The position numbers and the translations under genes were made by a program. From an uncultured Clostridia bacterium (lineage in GTDB: Bacteria > Bacillota > Clostridia > Oscillospirales > Acutalibacteraceae), in the NCBI GenBank assembly GCA_945948515.1, contig CAMFBH010000006.1, forward strand, positions 1 to 64,000: a stretch of 64,000 nt of DNA. The letters run 5' to 3'. Shown here piece after piece: positions 26,269 through 36,329 of this stretch. The notes under the pieces are model-generated. The model was not told the origin of the DNA, made no database searches, and saw only the letters and a list, made by a program, of their open reading frames with translations. Position 1 is the first letter of the stretch, and each line of letters opens with the position of its first letter.

Positions 26269-27189
26269 ATGGAATTTGTTCACAAAAGTGTAATGTTTGA
26301 GGAAGCGCTCAGCGCGTTGAATCTCCGCGACGGCACAGTGATTGCCGACGGAACTGCCGGCGGAGGCGGTCATTCTTCCGAAATTGCAAAAAGAATACCG
26401 AACGGTAGGCTTATAGCAATAGACCGTGATCCCGATGCAATAAATGTTCTTACAGAGCGCCTGTCATCATTTCCAAATGTAAAAATAGTTAACGATTCAT
26501 TTTCTAATATTAAAGAAATACTTTCGCAGCTTAACGAAACGGGTGCCGACGGTATATTGCTCGATTTGGGAGTGAGCTCGTTTCAGCTCGATAATGCAGA
26601 ACGCGGCTTCAGCTTTCATAAGGATGCTCCGCTTGATATGAGAATGAGCAAAAAGGGTTTGAGCGCAGCGGATGTTGTTAACACTTATTCAAAGGAAGAA
26701 CTCGCAAACATTATTTTTAAATACGGCGAGGAAAAGTTTGCAAGAAGCATTGCTTCAAACATTGTAAAGGCAAGAGAAAGCAAAAGAATAGAAACAACCT
26801 TCGAGCTTGTGGATATTATAAAAAGCAGTATGCCTCAAAAGGCTATGCGTGATTCCCATCCTGCGCGCAGAACCTTTCAGGCAATCAGAATAGAGGTTAA
26901 CGGAGAGCTTGACGAGTTGAATAAAATGCTCGACGATGGCTTTGAGTGTCTCAACGCGGGAGGCAGATTTGCAATAATAACCTTCCATTCGCTTGAAGAC
27001 AGAGCGGTTAAAGAGAAATTCAACGAGTGGTGTAGGGGCTGCACCTGCCCAAAGGAATTTCCGGTTTGCGTTTGCGGTAATGAGCCAAAGGGCTTCTTAC
27101 CGTTTAAATCAAAGGCACCAAGCAATGAGGAGCTTGAGGAAAATCCTCGGGCACATTCTGCAAGGCTAAGGGTTTTTGAAAAATACTAA
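26269..27189 (+). CDS. rsmH: 16S rRNA (cytosine-1402-N4)-methyltransferase RsmH
   Basis: 306 residues. It starts EFVHKSVMFEEALSALN, and the SAM-binding loop DGTAGGGGHS is present. The family signatures DGILLDLGVSSFQLD, ERGFSFHKDAPLDMRM and SLEDRAVKEKF are present. It methylates C1402 in the decoding centre. It follows mraZ as in nearly all such clusters. Confidence 0.97.
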   Translation: MEFVHKSVMFEEALSALNLRDGTVIADGTAGGGGHSSEIAKRIPNGRLIAIDRDPDAINVLTERLSSFPNVKIVNDSFSNIKEILSQLNETGADGILLDLGVSSFQLDNAERGFSFHKDAPLDMRMSKKGLSAADVVNTYSKEELANIIFKYGEEKFARSIASNIVKARESKRIETTFELVDIIKSSMPQKAMRDSHPARRTFQAIRIEVNGELDELNKMLDDGFECLNAGGRFAIITFHSLEDRAVKEKFNEWCRGCTCPKEFPVCVCGNEPKGFLPFKSKAPSNEELEENPRAHSARLRVFEKY

Positions 27190-27226
27190 TAATAAAAAAC
27201 AAGAAGTTTAGAAAGAGGGGATTGGG

Positions 27227-27757
27227 TTGACAAATACAGGCGATTTCAGAAGATATTCATACAGCAGAGAATTGTCCGGAGCAATCAGCGCTTTTTCGGC
27301 AGAGCAGGGTTCGGCCGCACCTAAAAGGCGTCCCCGAACAGAAACCGAGCCGGAGCTTAAGGTTGTAAACGGCGTTAAAAAAAGCTATGCAGAGCATTTA
27401 AAAGAGCAGAGAGCAGCGAGAGTTAAAGCGGTAAAAATTTGCCTCAGTGCGCTTTTGATTTTTTCAATGCTTATTGCAGTTGTTTATTCATATGTTTTAA
27501 AGAATGAGCTCACAAAGGAAATTTCAAAAATTCAAAATGATATATCCATTGCACAGAGCGAAAACACAAGGCTCAACAGCGAGCTCGATGCACTTGTTTC
27601 AATGAAAATGATAGATGAGTATGCAGTTGAAAGGCTCGGAATGACAAAGATTCAGAAGAATCAGATTAACTATATTGATGTTTCCGAGTTCAAGGCGCAG
27701 AGGGAAAAAGAGCTTGCTCAAAAGTCTCCGGATGATTATGCCAAGGCTTTGAAGTAA
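27227..27757 (+). CDS. ftsL: Cell division protein FtsL
   Basis: 176 residues. A cytoplasmic N-terminus (1-69) is longer than usual and basic. One membrane helix (about 70-91) and an extracellular coiled coil (about 93-127) follow, then the YAVERLGMTKIQKNQINYID segment typical of FtsL. It would join DivIB and DivIC at the septum. The start is TTG behind GAAAGAGGGG. It lies between rsmH and the transpeptidase, the standard position. Confidence 0.88.
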   Translation: MTNTGDFRRYSYSRELSGAISAFSAEQGSAAPKRRPRTETEPELKVVNGVKKSYAEHLKEQRAARVKAVKICLSALLIFSMLIAVVYSYVLKNELTKEISKIQNDISIAQSENTRLNSELDALVSMKMIDEYAVERLGMTKIQKNQINYIDVSEFKAQREKELAQKSPDDYAKALK

Positions 27758-27786
27758 TAATGTAATAAATATAATAATATTAATAT

Positions 27787-27815
27787 ACGAGAGTTAAGAA
27801 ATGCCTTAACTCTCT
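27787..27815 (+). promoter_or_regulatory. Hairpin in the ftsL-PBP gap
   Basis: GAGAGTTAAG and CTTAACTCTC form a ten-base stem in the 86-base gap between ftsL and the transpeptidase gene. Only two T residues follow, so it is weak as a terminator and may affect mRNA stability or partial attenuation. Confidence 0.5.
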
Positions 27816-27843
27816 TAAGTCGTATTATAGGGGGTGTGAAAAG

Positions 27844-30063
27844 TTGAAGATTAAGCTTCGATTAAATATGGCACAGAGAATAATTATAGTTGCGGCAGTA
27901 GTTATTCTTTTGGGCTTCGGCACCGATATAGTAAGGCTTTTCGGACTTCAGGTTATAAACGGTGATAAGTATGCCGCAAAAGCAGAATCTCAGCAGCTTT
28001 TGGACACCGAGGTTAAAGCAAAGCGCGGAACAATTTACGATTGTGATAAAAATGTTCTCGCCAAATCCGCAACGGTTTGGGATGTTGCAATAGACCCAAA
28101 GAATATAACGGATAAAAACAGGGATACTCTTGTAAACGGGCTTTGCAAAATTTTTGATTATGATGATGAAGAAAGAGCAAAGCTAACCGAAAAAACAAAG
28201 CAGGAAAGCAGATATGCTCTTGTTGAAGAAAAGGTTGAAAATGATGTTAAGGATGAGATCTCAGAGTTCGTTTCAGAAAATTCCTTTGGAAACATTATCA
28301 GCCTAACTCAAACAACCAAAAGATATTATCCCTATAACTCTTTTGCTTCAAGCGTATTAGGCTTCACCGGAAGCGACGAGCAGGGACTCGCCGGAATAGA
28401 ATCCTATTATAACGATGAGTTGACGGGAACAAACGGAAGAATAATAACATCAAAGGATGCAAATTCAAATAAGCTTCCCGAGGATTATGAAACATCAATA
28501 GAAGCAACCGACGGAAACTCGCTTGTTTTAACAATTAATCAAACAATTCAGTATTATCTTGAAAAGGATTTGTCGCAAACTCTAACCGAATATGATTGTA
28601 AGGGAGCTTACGGCATTGTTATGGATTGTAATACGGGAGCAATACTCGCAATGAGTTCAATGCCCGATTATGATTTGAATAATCCCTACAAAATTGCTTA
28701 TAAGAAAACAAGAAGCAAAATTAAAAGCATTAAGAATAAAGAAGAAGCGCAGCAGAAGGAAAGCGAAGCAATTCAAAATCAGTGGAGAAACTTCACTGTG
28801 TCGGATGTTTATGTTCCAGGCTCCGTTTATAAGGTTTTCGTTGCAAGCGCAGCGCTTGAGGAAAATGTTATTAATGAAAACTTCACCTATACCTGCGGAG
28901 GTTCAATACAGGTTGAAGACAGAAAAATGAACTGTCATTATCATCCCGGACACGGAACGGAAAATTTAACTCAGGGATTAATGAATTCCTGCAACCCGTA
29001 TTTTATTACAGTGGGACAGAAGCTCGGCAGTCATAATTATTTCAAGTATTTTGAAGCCTTCGGATTTACCGAAAAAACAGGAATAGACCTGCCCGGAGAA
29101 GGAAGTTCAATATATCTCAAGGAAAGTGATTTTACAACAGTCGGCTTGGCTTCCGCCTCTTTCGGTCAAACAAACAGCTTAACTCCTATTCAAGTTTGCA
29201 CGGCAATCAGCGCAATCGCAAACGGCGGAACGGTTATGAAGCCGTATGTTGTTTCCGAAATTATTGATTCAAACGGAAACACGGTTTCAAAAACAACGCC
29301 TACAAAGGTTCGCCAAGCGATAAGCAGTGAAACATCTGAAAAGGTGTGCAAAATGATGCAGGCAGTAGTTGACGGAGGAACCGGCTCAAATGCGTATGTT
29401 GCAGGGTACAGCGTAGGCGGTAAAACAGGAACCTCAACAAAGCTCGGTGAGAGCGAAGAGGGAGAAAAAGACAAGTACATTGTTTCATTTGCGGGAATAG
29501 CTCCTGCGGATGATCCTCAGATTGCCGTTCTTATAATTGTTGATGAGCCTAATCAGGATCTCGGCGGCGGCGCTCTTTGTGCACCGATTGCCGCAAATGT
29601 TATCGAAAAAGCAATGACTGAGCTCAATATTGAGCCGAGATACACAAAAGAAGAGCTTGCAGAGCGTTCAATTAAAACTCCGAATGTTATCGGAGTACAG
29701 GTTGATACTGCTAAAAATACAATAACCTCAAACGGTCTTAAATATAAGATTGTCGGATACGGCAGTAAGGTTGTTCGCCAGTCACCGAGTGCTTCTCAAA
29801 CTATTCCAAGCGGTGGAACAATAGTACTTTATACTGAAAAGAGCGATAAGCAGATGGTTGAAGTTCCCGATTTTGCAGGACTTTCAATTAGCGAAGCTAA
29901 TTCTCTTGCCGCTCAGAAAAATATTAACATTGCAATAAGCGGAAACGATTTAACTAGCGGAAGCGTTGTAGCGTACAGTCAGAGCGATGAAAAAGGAAGT
30001 CGCGTTGAGGCGGGTTCGGTTATAACGGTTAAGTTTAAGAATAATGCGTCCGTTCTTGACTAA
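27844..30063 (+). CDS. spoVD: Penicillin-binding transpeptidase with PASTA domains (SpoVD/FtsI type)
   Basis: 739 residues. One N-terminal membrane segment (about 11-35) is followed by the dimerisation domain (RGTIYDCDKNVLAKS). The transpeptidase domain has catalytic Ser327 in SVYK, SCN at 382-384 and KTG at 527-529. Two PASTA domains (about 614-676 and 681-735) end the protein. It crosslinks septal peptidoglycan with the SEDS partner encoded downstream. Sequence alone does not say whether it serves vegetative division, sporulation or both. The start is TTG behind GGGGGTG. Confidence 0.93.
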   Translation: MKIKLRLNMAQRIIIVAAVVILLGFGTDIVRLFGLQVINGDKYAAKAESQQLLDTEVKAKRGTIYDCDKNVLAKSATVWDVAIDPKNITDKNRDTLVNGLCKIFDYDDEERAKLTEKTKQESRYALVEEKVENDVKDEISEFVSENSFGNIISLTQTTKRYYPYNSFASSVLGFTGSDEQGLAGIESYYNDELTGTNGRIITSKDANSNKLPEDYETSIEATDGNSLVLTINQTIQYYLEKDLSQTLTEYDCKGAYGIVMDCNTGAILAMSSMPDYDLNNPYKIAYKKTRSKIKSIKNKEEAQQKESEAIQNQWRNFTVSDVYVPGSVYKVFVASAALEENVINENFTYTCGGSIQVEDRKMNCHYHPGHGTENLTQGLMNSCNPYFITVGQKLGSHNYFKYFEAFGFTEKTGIDLPGEGSSIYLKESDFTTVGLASASFGQTNSLTPIQVCTAISAIANGGTVMKPYVVSEIIDSNGNTVSKTTPTKVRQAISSETSEKVCKMMQAVVDGGTGSNAYVAGYSVGGKTGTSTKLGESEEGEKDKYIVSFAGIAPADDPQIAVLIIVDEPNQDLGGGALCAPIAANVIEKAMTELNIEPRYTKEELAERSIKTPNVIGVQVDTAKNTITSNGLKYKIVGYGSKVVRQSPSASQTIPSGGTIVLYTEKSDKQMVEVPDFAGLSISEANSLAAQKNINIAISGNDLTSGSVVAYSQSDEKGSRVEAGSVITVKFKNNASVLD

Positions 30064-30082
30064 TTATTGCGGAGGAATGAAA

Positions 30083-31525
30083 ATGAAACTCTCACAAATT
30101 TTAAATGGACTCAGCTTCAAGGGTAGCTATAATGATGTTGAAATAACAGATGTTGTTTGCGACAACAGGCTTGTTAAAGAGGGTTGCCTTTTCGTATGTA
30201 TTAAAGGAGAACGCTTTGACGGTCACAGCGTTGCACAGGAGATGCTTAAAAAAGGTGCAGCAGCCGTTGTAACACAGGATCAATTATCTCTTGAAAATGA
30301 AATTCTTGTTGAAAACACAAGAGATGCATACTCGCTAATTTGTGCTAATTTTTATAATAATCCGGCAAAAAGTCTTAAGCTAATAGGAATAACCGGAACA
30401 AACGGTAAAACAACAACTTCATTTTTAATAAAGCAAATCCTTGAAGAGCTCGGAAAAAAGGTTGGGCTTATCGGAACTGTTCAGTACCTTGTTTGTGATG
30501 AGGCTTATCCTTCAAAATACACAACTCCCGACCCGAAGGAGCTTCAAAGAATGTTCTCATTGATGGTTGAGGCGGATTGCGAATACTGCGTTATGGAGGT
30601 CTCAAGTCAGGCTCTTGCACAAGGCAGAGTTGCAGGACTTGAGTTTGAAATCGGAGCATTCACCAATCTTACACAGGATCATCTTGATTATCATAAAACA
30701 TGGGAAAACTATTTCCTTGCAAAGAGAAAGCTTTTTGAGCACAGTAAAACAGCGGTAATAAATGCTGATGATAAAAGCGCATTTAAGCTTGTTGAAGGGC
30801 TTGATTGCAGGGTTGTTTCCTATGCCAAAAATACTAATAATGCCGATTATGTTGCGAAGAATGTCAGCTATAAGGCGTGCGGAGTCGATTATGAGCTCGT
30901 TTGTGACACAATAGGCAGAGTATCTTGTCCTATCCCCGGAGAATTCAGCGTTTATAACAGCCTTTGTGCGGCTTCCGTTGCATTAACTCTCGGAATTGAT
31001 TTTGAAGATGTTTTGCTTGCAATTTCAAAATCAAAGGGCGTTAAGGGAAGAATTGAGGTTGTTCCCACAAATACTGATTATACAGTTATAATCGACTACG
31101 CTCATTCTCCCGACGGACTTGAAAATATAATAAAATCTCTCAGAGATATTGCAACGGGAAGAATAGTAACACTTTTCGGATGCGGCGGCGACAGAGATGC
31201 AACCAAAAGACCCATTATGGGCAGAATTGCCGCTGAGCTTTCGGATTTCTGCGTTGTTACAAGCGATAATCCGAGAAGCGAGGATCCAAAAAAAATAATT
31301 GATGATATACTTGAGGGAATGAAAAATGTTTCAACTCCCAAAGAGGTAATTGTTAACAGAAAAGAAGCAATTCACTATGCGCTTGAAAACGCACAGGAGA
31401 ACGATATAATTCTTCTTGCAGGAAAAGGTCACGAAACATATCAGATTTTACCTGAGGGAACAATTCATTTTGATGAGCGCGAGGTTATCGCAGAAGCTTT
31501 AGAGGAAATTGATGGAAAGAATTAA
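30083..31525 (+). CDS. murE: UDP-N-acetylmuramoyl-tripeptide synthetase MurE
   Basis: 480 residues from the ATG at 30083, seven bases after GGAGG; a nearer ATG at 30077 is too close. The Mur ligase order is visible: GITGTNGKTTTSFLI (ATP), TTPDPKEL, MEVSSQALAQGRV, FTNLTQDHLDYHKT with the carbamylated lysine region downstream, and SDNPRSEDP. The DNPR motif indicates meso-diaminopimelate as the amino acid added. Confidence 0.96.
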   Translation: MKLSQILNGLSFKGSYNDVEITDVVCDNRLVKEGCLFVCIKGERFDGHSVAQEMLKKGAAAVVTQDQLSLENEILVENTRDAYSLICANFYNNPAKSLKLIGITGTNGKTTTSFLIKQILEELGKKVGLIGTVQYLVCDEAYPSKYTTPDPKELQRMFSLMVEADCEYCVMEVSSQALAQGRVAGLEFEIGAFTNLTQDHLDYHKTWENYFLAKRKLFEHSKTAVINADDKSAFKLVEGLDCRVVSYAKNTNNADYVAKNVSYKACGVDYELVCDTIGRVSCPIPGEFSVYNSLCAASVALTLGIDFEDVLLAISKSKGVKGRIEVVPTNTDYTVIIDYAHSPDGLENIIKSLRDIATGRIVTLFGCGGDRDATKRPIMGRIAAELSDFCVVTSDNPRSEDPKKIIDDILEGMKNVSTPKEVIVNRKEAIHYALENAQENDIILLAGKGHETYQILPEGTIHFDEREVIAEALEEIDGKN

Positions 31526-32876
31526 ACTGACTGAAATATCACAATGCTGTAAAGGAACACTTATCGGCGGAGAAGATGTTTTTGTAAATTCTGTTTGTAT
31601 TGACACAAGAAAGCTTGAAAAGGGCTGCTTGTTCATATGTATTAAAGGCGAAAATTTTGATGCCCACAGCTTTGCCGAAAAAGCATCCGAGCTTGGTGCG
31701 GCGGCTATTATGGCAGAAAAGGATGTTGAGTGCTCCTGCCCGGTAATACGGGTAAGCAGCACAAAGCAGGCGCTGCTTGATTTTGCGGAATATTACAGAG
31801 AGCGTTTTGATATTCCGATAGTAGGACTGACAGGCTCGGTTGGTAAAACCACAACAAAGGAATTTATTGCTCTTGTTCTCGGTGCGAGATATAACACAAT
31901 AAAAACGCAGGGAAACCTAAATAATGATATTGGGCTTCCTCAAATGATTTTTCAAATTAATTCAAAAACCGAAGCCGCAGTTATTGAAATGGGAATGAAT
32001 CATTTCAATGAAATTTCAGCACTCACAAAAGTAACTAAGCCAAGCGTCGGGGTTATAACCAATATAGGCGTTTCCCATATAGAAAACCTCGGCTCACGCG
32101 AGGGTATTTTAAAAGCAAAGCTTGAGATTCTTGAGGGTATGAAAAGGGATGCCCCGCTTGTTTTAAATGGGGATAACGACCTTTTAAAAACCGTAAAAAT
32201 CACGGACAGAGAAATAGTTTTCTTTTCTGTTGAAAATGAAAACGCTCGCTTTCGTGCAAAAAATATTTCTGAAAAATCAGGCAAAACGGAGTTTACTGTT
32301 TCTTTTGACGGAAAAGAGCAGAGGATTATTATTCCCACAATTGGAATTCATAATGTATATAATGCTCTTTGTGCATTTACAGTCGGAACACTTCTCGGTG
32401 TAGAACAGAATGCGGCGGCACAGGCGTTGTCTGAATATGTTCCCTCGGGAATGAGACAAAAATGTGTGCGTAAGGGCGGAATAACATCAATTGAGGATTG
32501 TTATAATGCGAGTCCTGATTCAATGAAAGCGGCACTCAGCGCTTTAGATTGTGTTGAGGCAGAAAAAAGAATTGCCGTTCTCGGAGATATGCTTGAGCTC
32601 GGAAGTTATTCCGAGGAGGCGCATTTCAATGTCGGAAAGCTTGTTGCAAGCTCAAAAGCAGATTATCTGTTTGCTTACGGCGAGAATGCAAAAAAGTATG
32701 TTGAGGGAGCAAAATCTCTTGATATGAAAAACGCTTATCATTTTTATGATAAGGAAGAATTGGCAAAAATGCTTGTTGAAACAGCAAAGCCCGGAGATGC
32801 GGTTGTGTTTAAAGCAAGCAGAGGAATGAGGCTTGAGGAGGTTATCTCCTCAGCGTATAAAGAATGGGAGAAATAA
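31512..32876 (+). CDS. murF: UDP-MurNAc-tripeptide--D-Ala-D-Ala ligase MurF
   Basis: 454 residues. It overlaps murE by 14 bases and begins ERIKLTEISQCCKGTLIGG. The ATP site GLTGSVGKTTTKEFI, the NNDIGLPQMIFQ segment and EDCYNASPDSMKAAL are typical of MurF. It adds D-Ala-D-Ala to complete the stem pentapeptide. Its stop abuts mraY. Confidence 0.96.
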   Translation: MERIKLTEISQCCKGTLIGGEDVFVNSVCIDTRKLEKGCLFICIKGENFDAHSFAEKASELGAAAIMAEKDVECSCPVIRVSSTKQALLDFAEYYRERFDIPIVGLTGSVGKTTTKEFIALVLGARYNTIKTQGNLNNDIGLPQMIFQINSKTEAAVIEMGMNHFNEISALTKVTKPSVGVITNIGVSHIENLGSREGILKAKLEILEGMKRDAPLVLNGDNDLLKTVKITDREIVFFSVENENARFRAKNISEKSGKTEFTVSFDGKEQRIIIPTIGIHNVYNALCAFTVGTLLGVEQNAAAQALSEYVPSGMRQKCVRKGGITSIEDCYNASPDSMKAALSALDCVEAEKRIAVLGDMLELGSYSEEAHFNVGKLVASSKADYLFAYGENAKKYVEGAKSLDMKNAYHFYDKEELAKMLVETAKPGDAVVFKASRGMRLEEVISSAYKEWEK

Positions 32877-33929
32877 ATGAGTACATCACTGATTGTTATA
32901 ATTGCGATAATAGTTTCATTTGCAGTAACGGCAGGCCTCGGATTTGTCGTTATTCCCTGGCTCAGAAAAATGCATTTCGGTCAAACCATACTTGAAATAG
33001 GTCCCTCTTGGCATAAATCAAAGCAGGGAACACCTAATATGGGCGGTATAATGTTTATTGCAGGTATTCTGGTGTCAATAATTCTTTCCTGCATAATTTT
33101 CACAGTTAGCGGAGGAAGTCTTATTTCTCCGAGTGCGGCAGTGCTTGAGCAAACAGATTTGATTTTAATTGTTGCTTCCGTTCTGCTTGCATTGGGCAAC
33201 GGAATAGTTGGCTTTACTGATGATTTTATTAAGATTAAGCTTAAAAGAAATAAGGGCTTAAGCGCTAAGCAAAAAACTCTTGGACAGCTTCTTTTATCCG
33301 TTGCATATCTCGCAACGCTTTGGTTTTCTCATAACACATGGTGGTATATTCCATTTGTAGGAAAGGTTGATTTAAGCCACGGTTTCGGAGCAGTTGTTTT
33401 TTGGCTTCTCGGTATATTCATTATTTACGGCTGTGTTAACAGTGTTAATCTCACCGACGGAATCGACGGACTTTGCTCAAGCGTAACAGTAACGGTTGCT
33501 ATAACATTTATCGCAATCGGAGCAGTGCAAAAATTTGCCGGTCTTGAAATTGTTTCGGGCGCTCTGCTCGGTGGAGTTCTCGGATTCCTTTGCTGGAACT
33601 GGAATCCGGCAAAAACCTTTATGGGAGATACGGGCTCTCTTTTCCTCGGAGGACTTGTTGTTGCACTTGGGTATATGATGAAATGCCCGATTCTGCTTCT
33701 TCCCATAGGAATCGTTTATGTTTGCGAAACAATGAGCGATATAATTCAAATAGGCTATTTCAAAATAACAAAAGGAAAGCGTGTTTTCAAAATGGCTCCC
33801 ATACATCACCATTTTGAAATGTGCGGCTGGAAGGAAAAGAAAATCTGCATCGTTTTCTCAACCGTAAATGCTGTTGGCTGTATAATTGCATATCTTCTTT
33901 TCTATTTCGGAAACTGTTTTACAAAATAA
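32877..33929 (+). CDS. mraY: Phospho-N-acetylmuramoyl-pentapeptide transferase MraY
   Basis: 350 residues with about ten membrane segments. Catalytic motifs are GFTDDFIKIK, NSVNLTDGIDGL, FMGDTGSLFLGG and APIHHHFEMCGWKE. It forms lipid I on undecaprenyl phosphate. It starts directly after the murF stop. In most clusters murD follows, but here ftsW does. Confidence 0.97.
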   Translation: MSTSLIVIIAIIVSFAVTAGLGFVVIPWLRKMHFGQTILEIGPSWHKSKQGTPNMGGIMFIAGILVSIILSCIIFTVSGGSLISPSAAVLEQTDLILIVASVLLALGNGIVGFTDDFIKIKLKRNKGLSAKQKTLGQLLLSVAYLATLWFSHNTWWYIPFVGKVDLSHGFGAVVFWLLGIFIIYGCVNSVNLTDGIDGLCSSVTVTVAITFIAIGAVQKFAGLEIVSGALLGGVLGFLCWNWNPAKTFMGDTGSLFLGGLVVALGYMMKCPILLLPIGIVYVCETMSDIIQIGYFKITKGKRVFKMAPIHHHFEMCGWKEKKICIVFSTVNAVGCIIAYLLFYFGNCFTK

Positions 33930-33969
33930 GTTTATAGTTATTTATATAACTTTATAAGGAGTGTTTATC

Positions 33970-35139
33970 TTGTCTGAAGAGCAAACAAGGCAAAGAGTGA
34001 GAAAAAGTAATGTTTCAAAATCGGGTCTGTTTGTAACGGGCGGAATAGACATTCCTTTTTTTACAATAGTAATTGCGCTTTTAACAATAGGACTTGTAAT
34101 GCTTTTTTCTGCATCATATGCGTATTCTTATAATAAAACAGGAAATTCATATAACTATTTTTTAAAGCAAATGGTATTTGCGGTAGTAGGAATAATAGTA
34201 ATGTTTGCGGTTTCAAAGCTGAATTATAAGCTGTTAAAGGTAATAAATGTTCCTCTCTTGATTGTAACAATACTTCTTTTGATGCTGGTTTTGGTTTATC
34301 ATACCAATGTCGGCGATTTTAAAAGATGGATTCCGCTCGGACCGTTCACCTTTCAGCCGTCGGATGTTGCGAAATTTACAATAATAGTCACGCTTGCATC
34401 GTATATCAGCAAGTATTATTCGCAAATGAAAAATCCAAAATACGGAATACTTTATCCGCTCGGAGTAATAGTTGTATTTTGCGGATTGATATATCTTGAG
34501 CATCATCTTTCCTGCACAATTCTTATGTTTGCAATCGGTGCGGTAATGATGTTTGTCGGCGGAACAAATATCGGCTTGTTTGTTGTCGGAGCAGGCGCGC
34601 TTGCCGGAATTATTGCAACCGTTGTTTTCTTCCCTAAGGTGCTTATGAATTACGCCGGAGAGCGAATTGTTGCATGGCTTGATAAGGATTATGAGCCTCT
34701 CGGAGCGCGTTGGCAAACAAACAACAGCCTTTATGCGATAGGCTCGGGAGGACTTTTTGGAACAGGGCTCGGAAATTCAAAGCAAAAATATCTTTATGTT
34801 TCAGAGCCGCATAACGATTTCATCTTTTCTATCGTATGCGAAGAGCTTGGATTTATCGGAGCGGCATTAATTATAGTTTTATTTGCTCTTCTCATTTGGA
34901 GAGGCGCAGTTATAGCAACAAGGTGCAGCGATAAATTTGCATCACTTATTGTTATGGGAATTATGGCGCAGGTAGGAATACAGGTTGTTTTAAATATAAT
35001 GGTTGTTACCGACACAATTCCCAACACAGGTATTGCGCTTCCGTTTTTCAGCTACGGAGGAACGGCATTACTGATGCTATTGTTTGAAATGGGAGTAGTG
35101 CTGGCAATTTCACGAAAGTCCAATGTAAAAAAGGTTTAG
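33970..35139 (+). CDS. ftsW: SEDS peptidoglycan polymerase FtsW/SpoVE
   Basis: 389 residues. The TTG at 33970 is eight bases after AAGGAG, while an upstream GTG overlaps that site. About ten membrane segments carry the SEDS signatures FQPSDVAKFTIIV, SLYAIGSGGLFGTGLGNSKQKY, EPHNDFIFSIVCEELGF and NTGIALPFFSYGGTALL. It polymerises glycan from lipid II and partners with the transpeptidase encoded upstream. Confidence 0.95.
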   Translation: MSEEQTRQRVRKSNVSKSGLFVTGGIDIPFFTIVIALLTIGLVMLFSASYAYSYNKTGNSYNYFLKQMVFAVVGIIVMFAVSKLNYKLLKVINVPLLIVTILLLMLVLVYHTNVGDFKRWIPLGPFTFQPSDVAKFTIIVTLASYISKYYSQMKNPKYGILYPLGVIVVFCGLIYLEHHLSCTILMFAIGAVMMFVGGTNIGLFVVGAGALAGIIATVVFFPKVLMNYAGERIVAWLDKDYEPLGARWQTNNSLYAIGSGGLFGTGLGNSKQKYLYVSEPHNDFIFSIVCEELGFIGAALIIVLFALLIWRGAVIATRCSDKFASLIVMGIMAQVGIQVVLNIMVVTDTIPNTGIALPFFSYGGTALLMLLFEMGVVLAISRKSNVKKV

Positions 35140-35148
35140 GTGAGAATT

Positions 35149-36270
35149 ATGAAATTTTTGTTCGCCACAGGTGGAACGGCAGGGCATATTAATCCTGCTC
35201 TTGCGGTTGCTTCTTATTTAAAACAGAACTATCCCGACAGTGAGATTTTGTTTGTCGGAACAAGCGACCATATGGAAGCTCGTCTTGTTCCTGCGGCAGG
35301 CTTTGATTTCAAAACCATTGAAATAAGCGGATTTCGCCGTTCTTTTTCACCGAAAGCAATAGCGCATAATATTAAAACAGTTTTTCAAATTGTTAAATCA
35401 AGTTCTCAGAGTAAAAAAATAATAAAAGAATTTAATCCCGATGTTGCAGTCGGTTTCGGAGGCTATGTGTCCGGACCCGTGCTTCAAAGTGCAGTTAAGC
35501 TTGGAATACCAAGCTGTATTCATGAGCAGAATGCATTTCCGGGAGTAACAAATAAAGCGCTTGCAAAAGAAGTAAACGCTGTCATGCTCACAAGTGAGGA
35601 TGCAAAAAAGCATCTTGAAATTAAAAATGAAAGCTATATAACAGGACTTCCCGTAAGAGGTGAAATCCTTAAAGCCGATAAGGATAAATCAAGAATAGAG
35701 CTTGGCATTGAAAGCAATATTCCGCTTGTTGTTTCCTTCGGAGGTTCACTCGGTGCAAAGCCAATAAATGATGCAATGGAAAAGGTTCTTCTTGCACATT
35801 CTAAAGACAATAAATGCATGCATATTCATTCAACCGGCAAAAACGGTTCATATATGCTTGATAATCTTAAAAGCCAAGGCTTTGATTTTTCAAATAAGAA
35901 TATTGATATAAGAGAATATATAGATAATATGGATGTTTGTCTTTCTGCGGCAGATCTTGTAATCGGAAGAGCAGGTGCTTCTTCACTTTCCGAAATTGAA
36001 GCGCTCGGAAAGCCATCCGTTTTAATACCGTCACCGTATGTTGCAGAAAATCATCAGTTCCATAATGCAATGTCGCTTGTAAACAAAGGCGCTGCAATAG
36101 TTATTGAGGAAAAGGACTTAACGGGAGAAAAACTCCTTGAAACAATAGACAAGCTTCTTTCTGATAAAGATAAGCTTGAGGATATGGGCAAAAAGGCAAA
36201 AACACTTGCCGTTTCCGATTCAACCGAAAAAATTGCTTCAATAATTTTAAAAACAGCAAAAAAGCAGTAA
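35149..36270 (+). CDS. murG: Undecaprenyldiphospho-muramoylpentapeptide N-acetylglucosaminyltransferase MurG
   Basis: 373 residues of GT-B fold. The N-terminal glycine loop GGTAGHINPALAVA binds lipid I. HEQNAFPGVTNKAL and the C-terminal UDP-GlcNAc site (SFGGSLGAKPIND, GRAGASSLSEIEALGKPSVLIPSP) are present. It makes lipid II. It begins ten bases after ftsW. Confidence 0.97.
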   Translation: MKFLFATGGTAGHINPALAVASYLKQNYPDSEILFVGTSDHMEARLVPAAGFDFKTIEISGFRRSFSPKAIAHNIKTVFQIVKSSSQSKKIIKEFNPDVAVGFGGYVSGPVLQSAVKLGIPSCIHEQNAFPGVTNKALAKEVNAVMLTSEDAKKHLEIKNESYITGLPVRGEILKADKDKSRIELGIESNIPLVVSFGGSLGAKPINDAMEKVLLAHSKDNKCMHIHSTGKNGSYMLDNLKSQGFDFSNKNIDIREYIDNMDVCLSAADLVIGRAGASSLSEIEALGKPSVLIPSPYVAENHQFHNAMSLVNKGAAIVIEEKDLTGEKLLETIDKLLSDKDKLEDMGKKAKTLAVSDSTEKIASIILKTAKKQ

Positions 36271-36280
36271 TTTAACAAAA

Positions 36281-36320
36281 CGGCTCCTTCTTCATATTAT
36301 GTGAATAAGTAAAAGAAGAG
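36281..36320 (+). promoter_or_regulatory. Hairpin element before murA
   Basis: In the 59-base murG-murA gap, CCTTCTT near 36285 can pair with AAGAAGAGG near 36313, with an inner TTCAT/ATGTGAA stem. The sequence resembles the purO-purD element at 13839 (shared CGGCT, TTCATAT and TGTGAA blocks in the same order). No T-run follows. Confidence 0.45.
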
Positions 36321-36329
36321 GGTGTCGTA

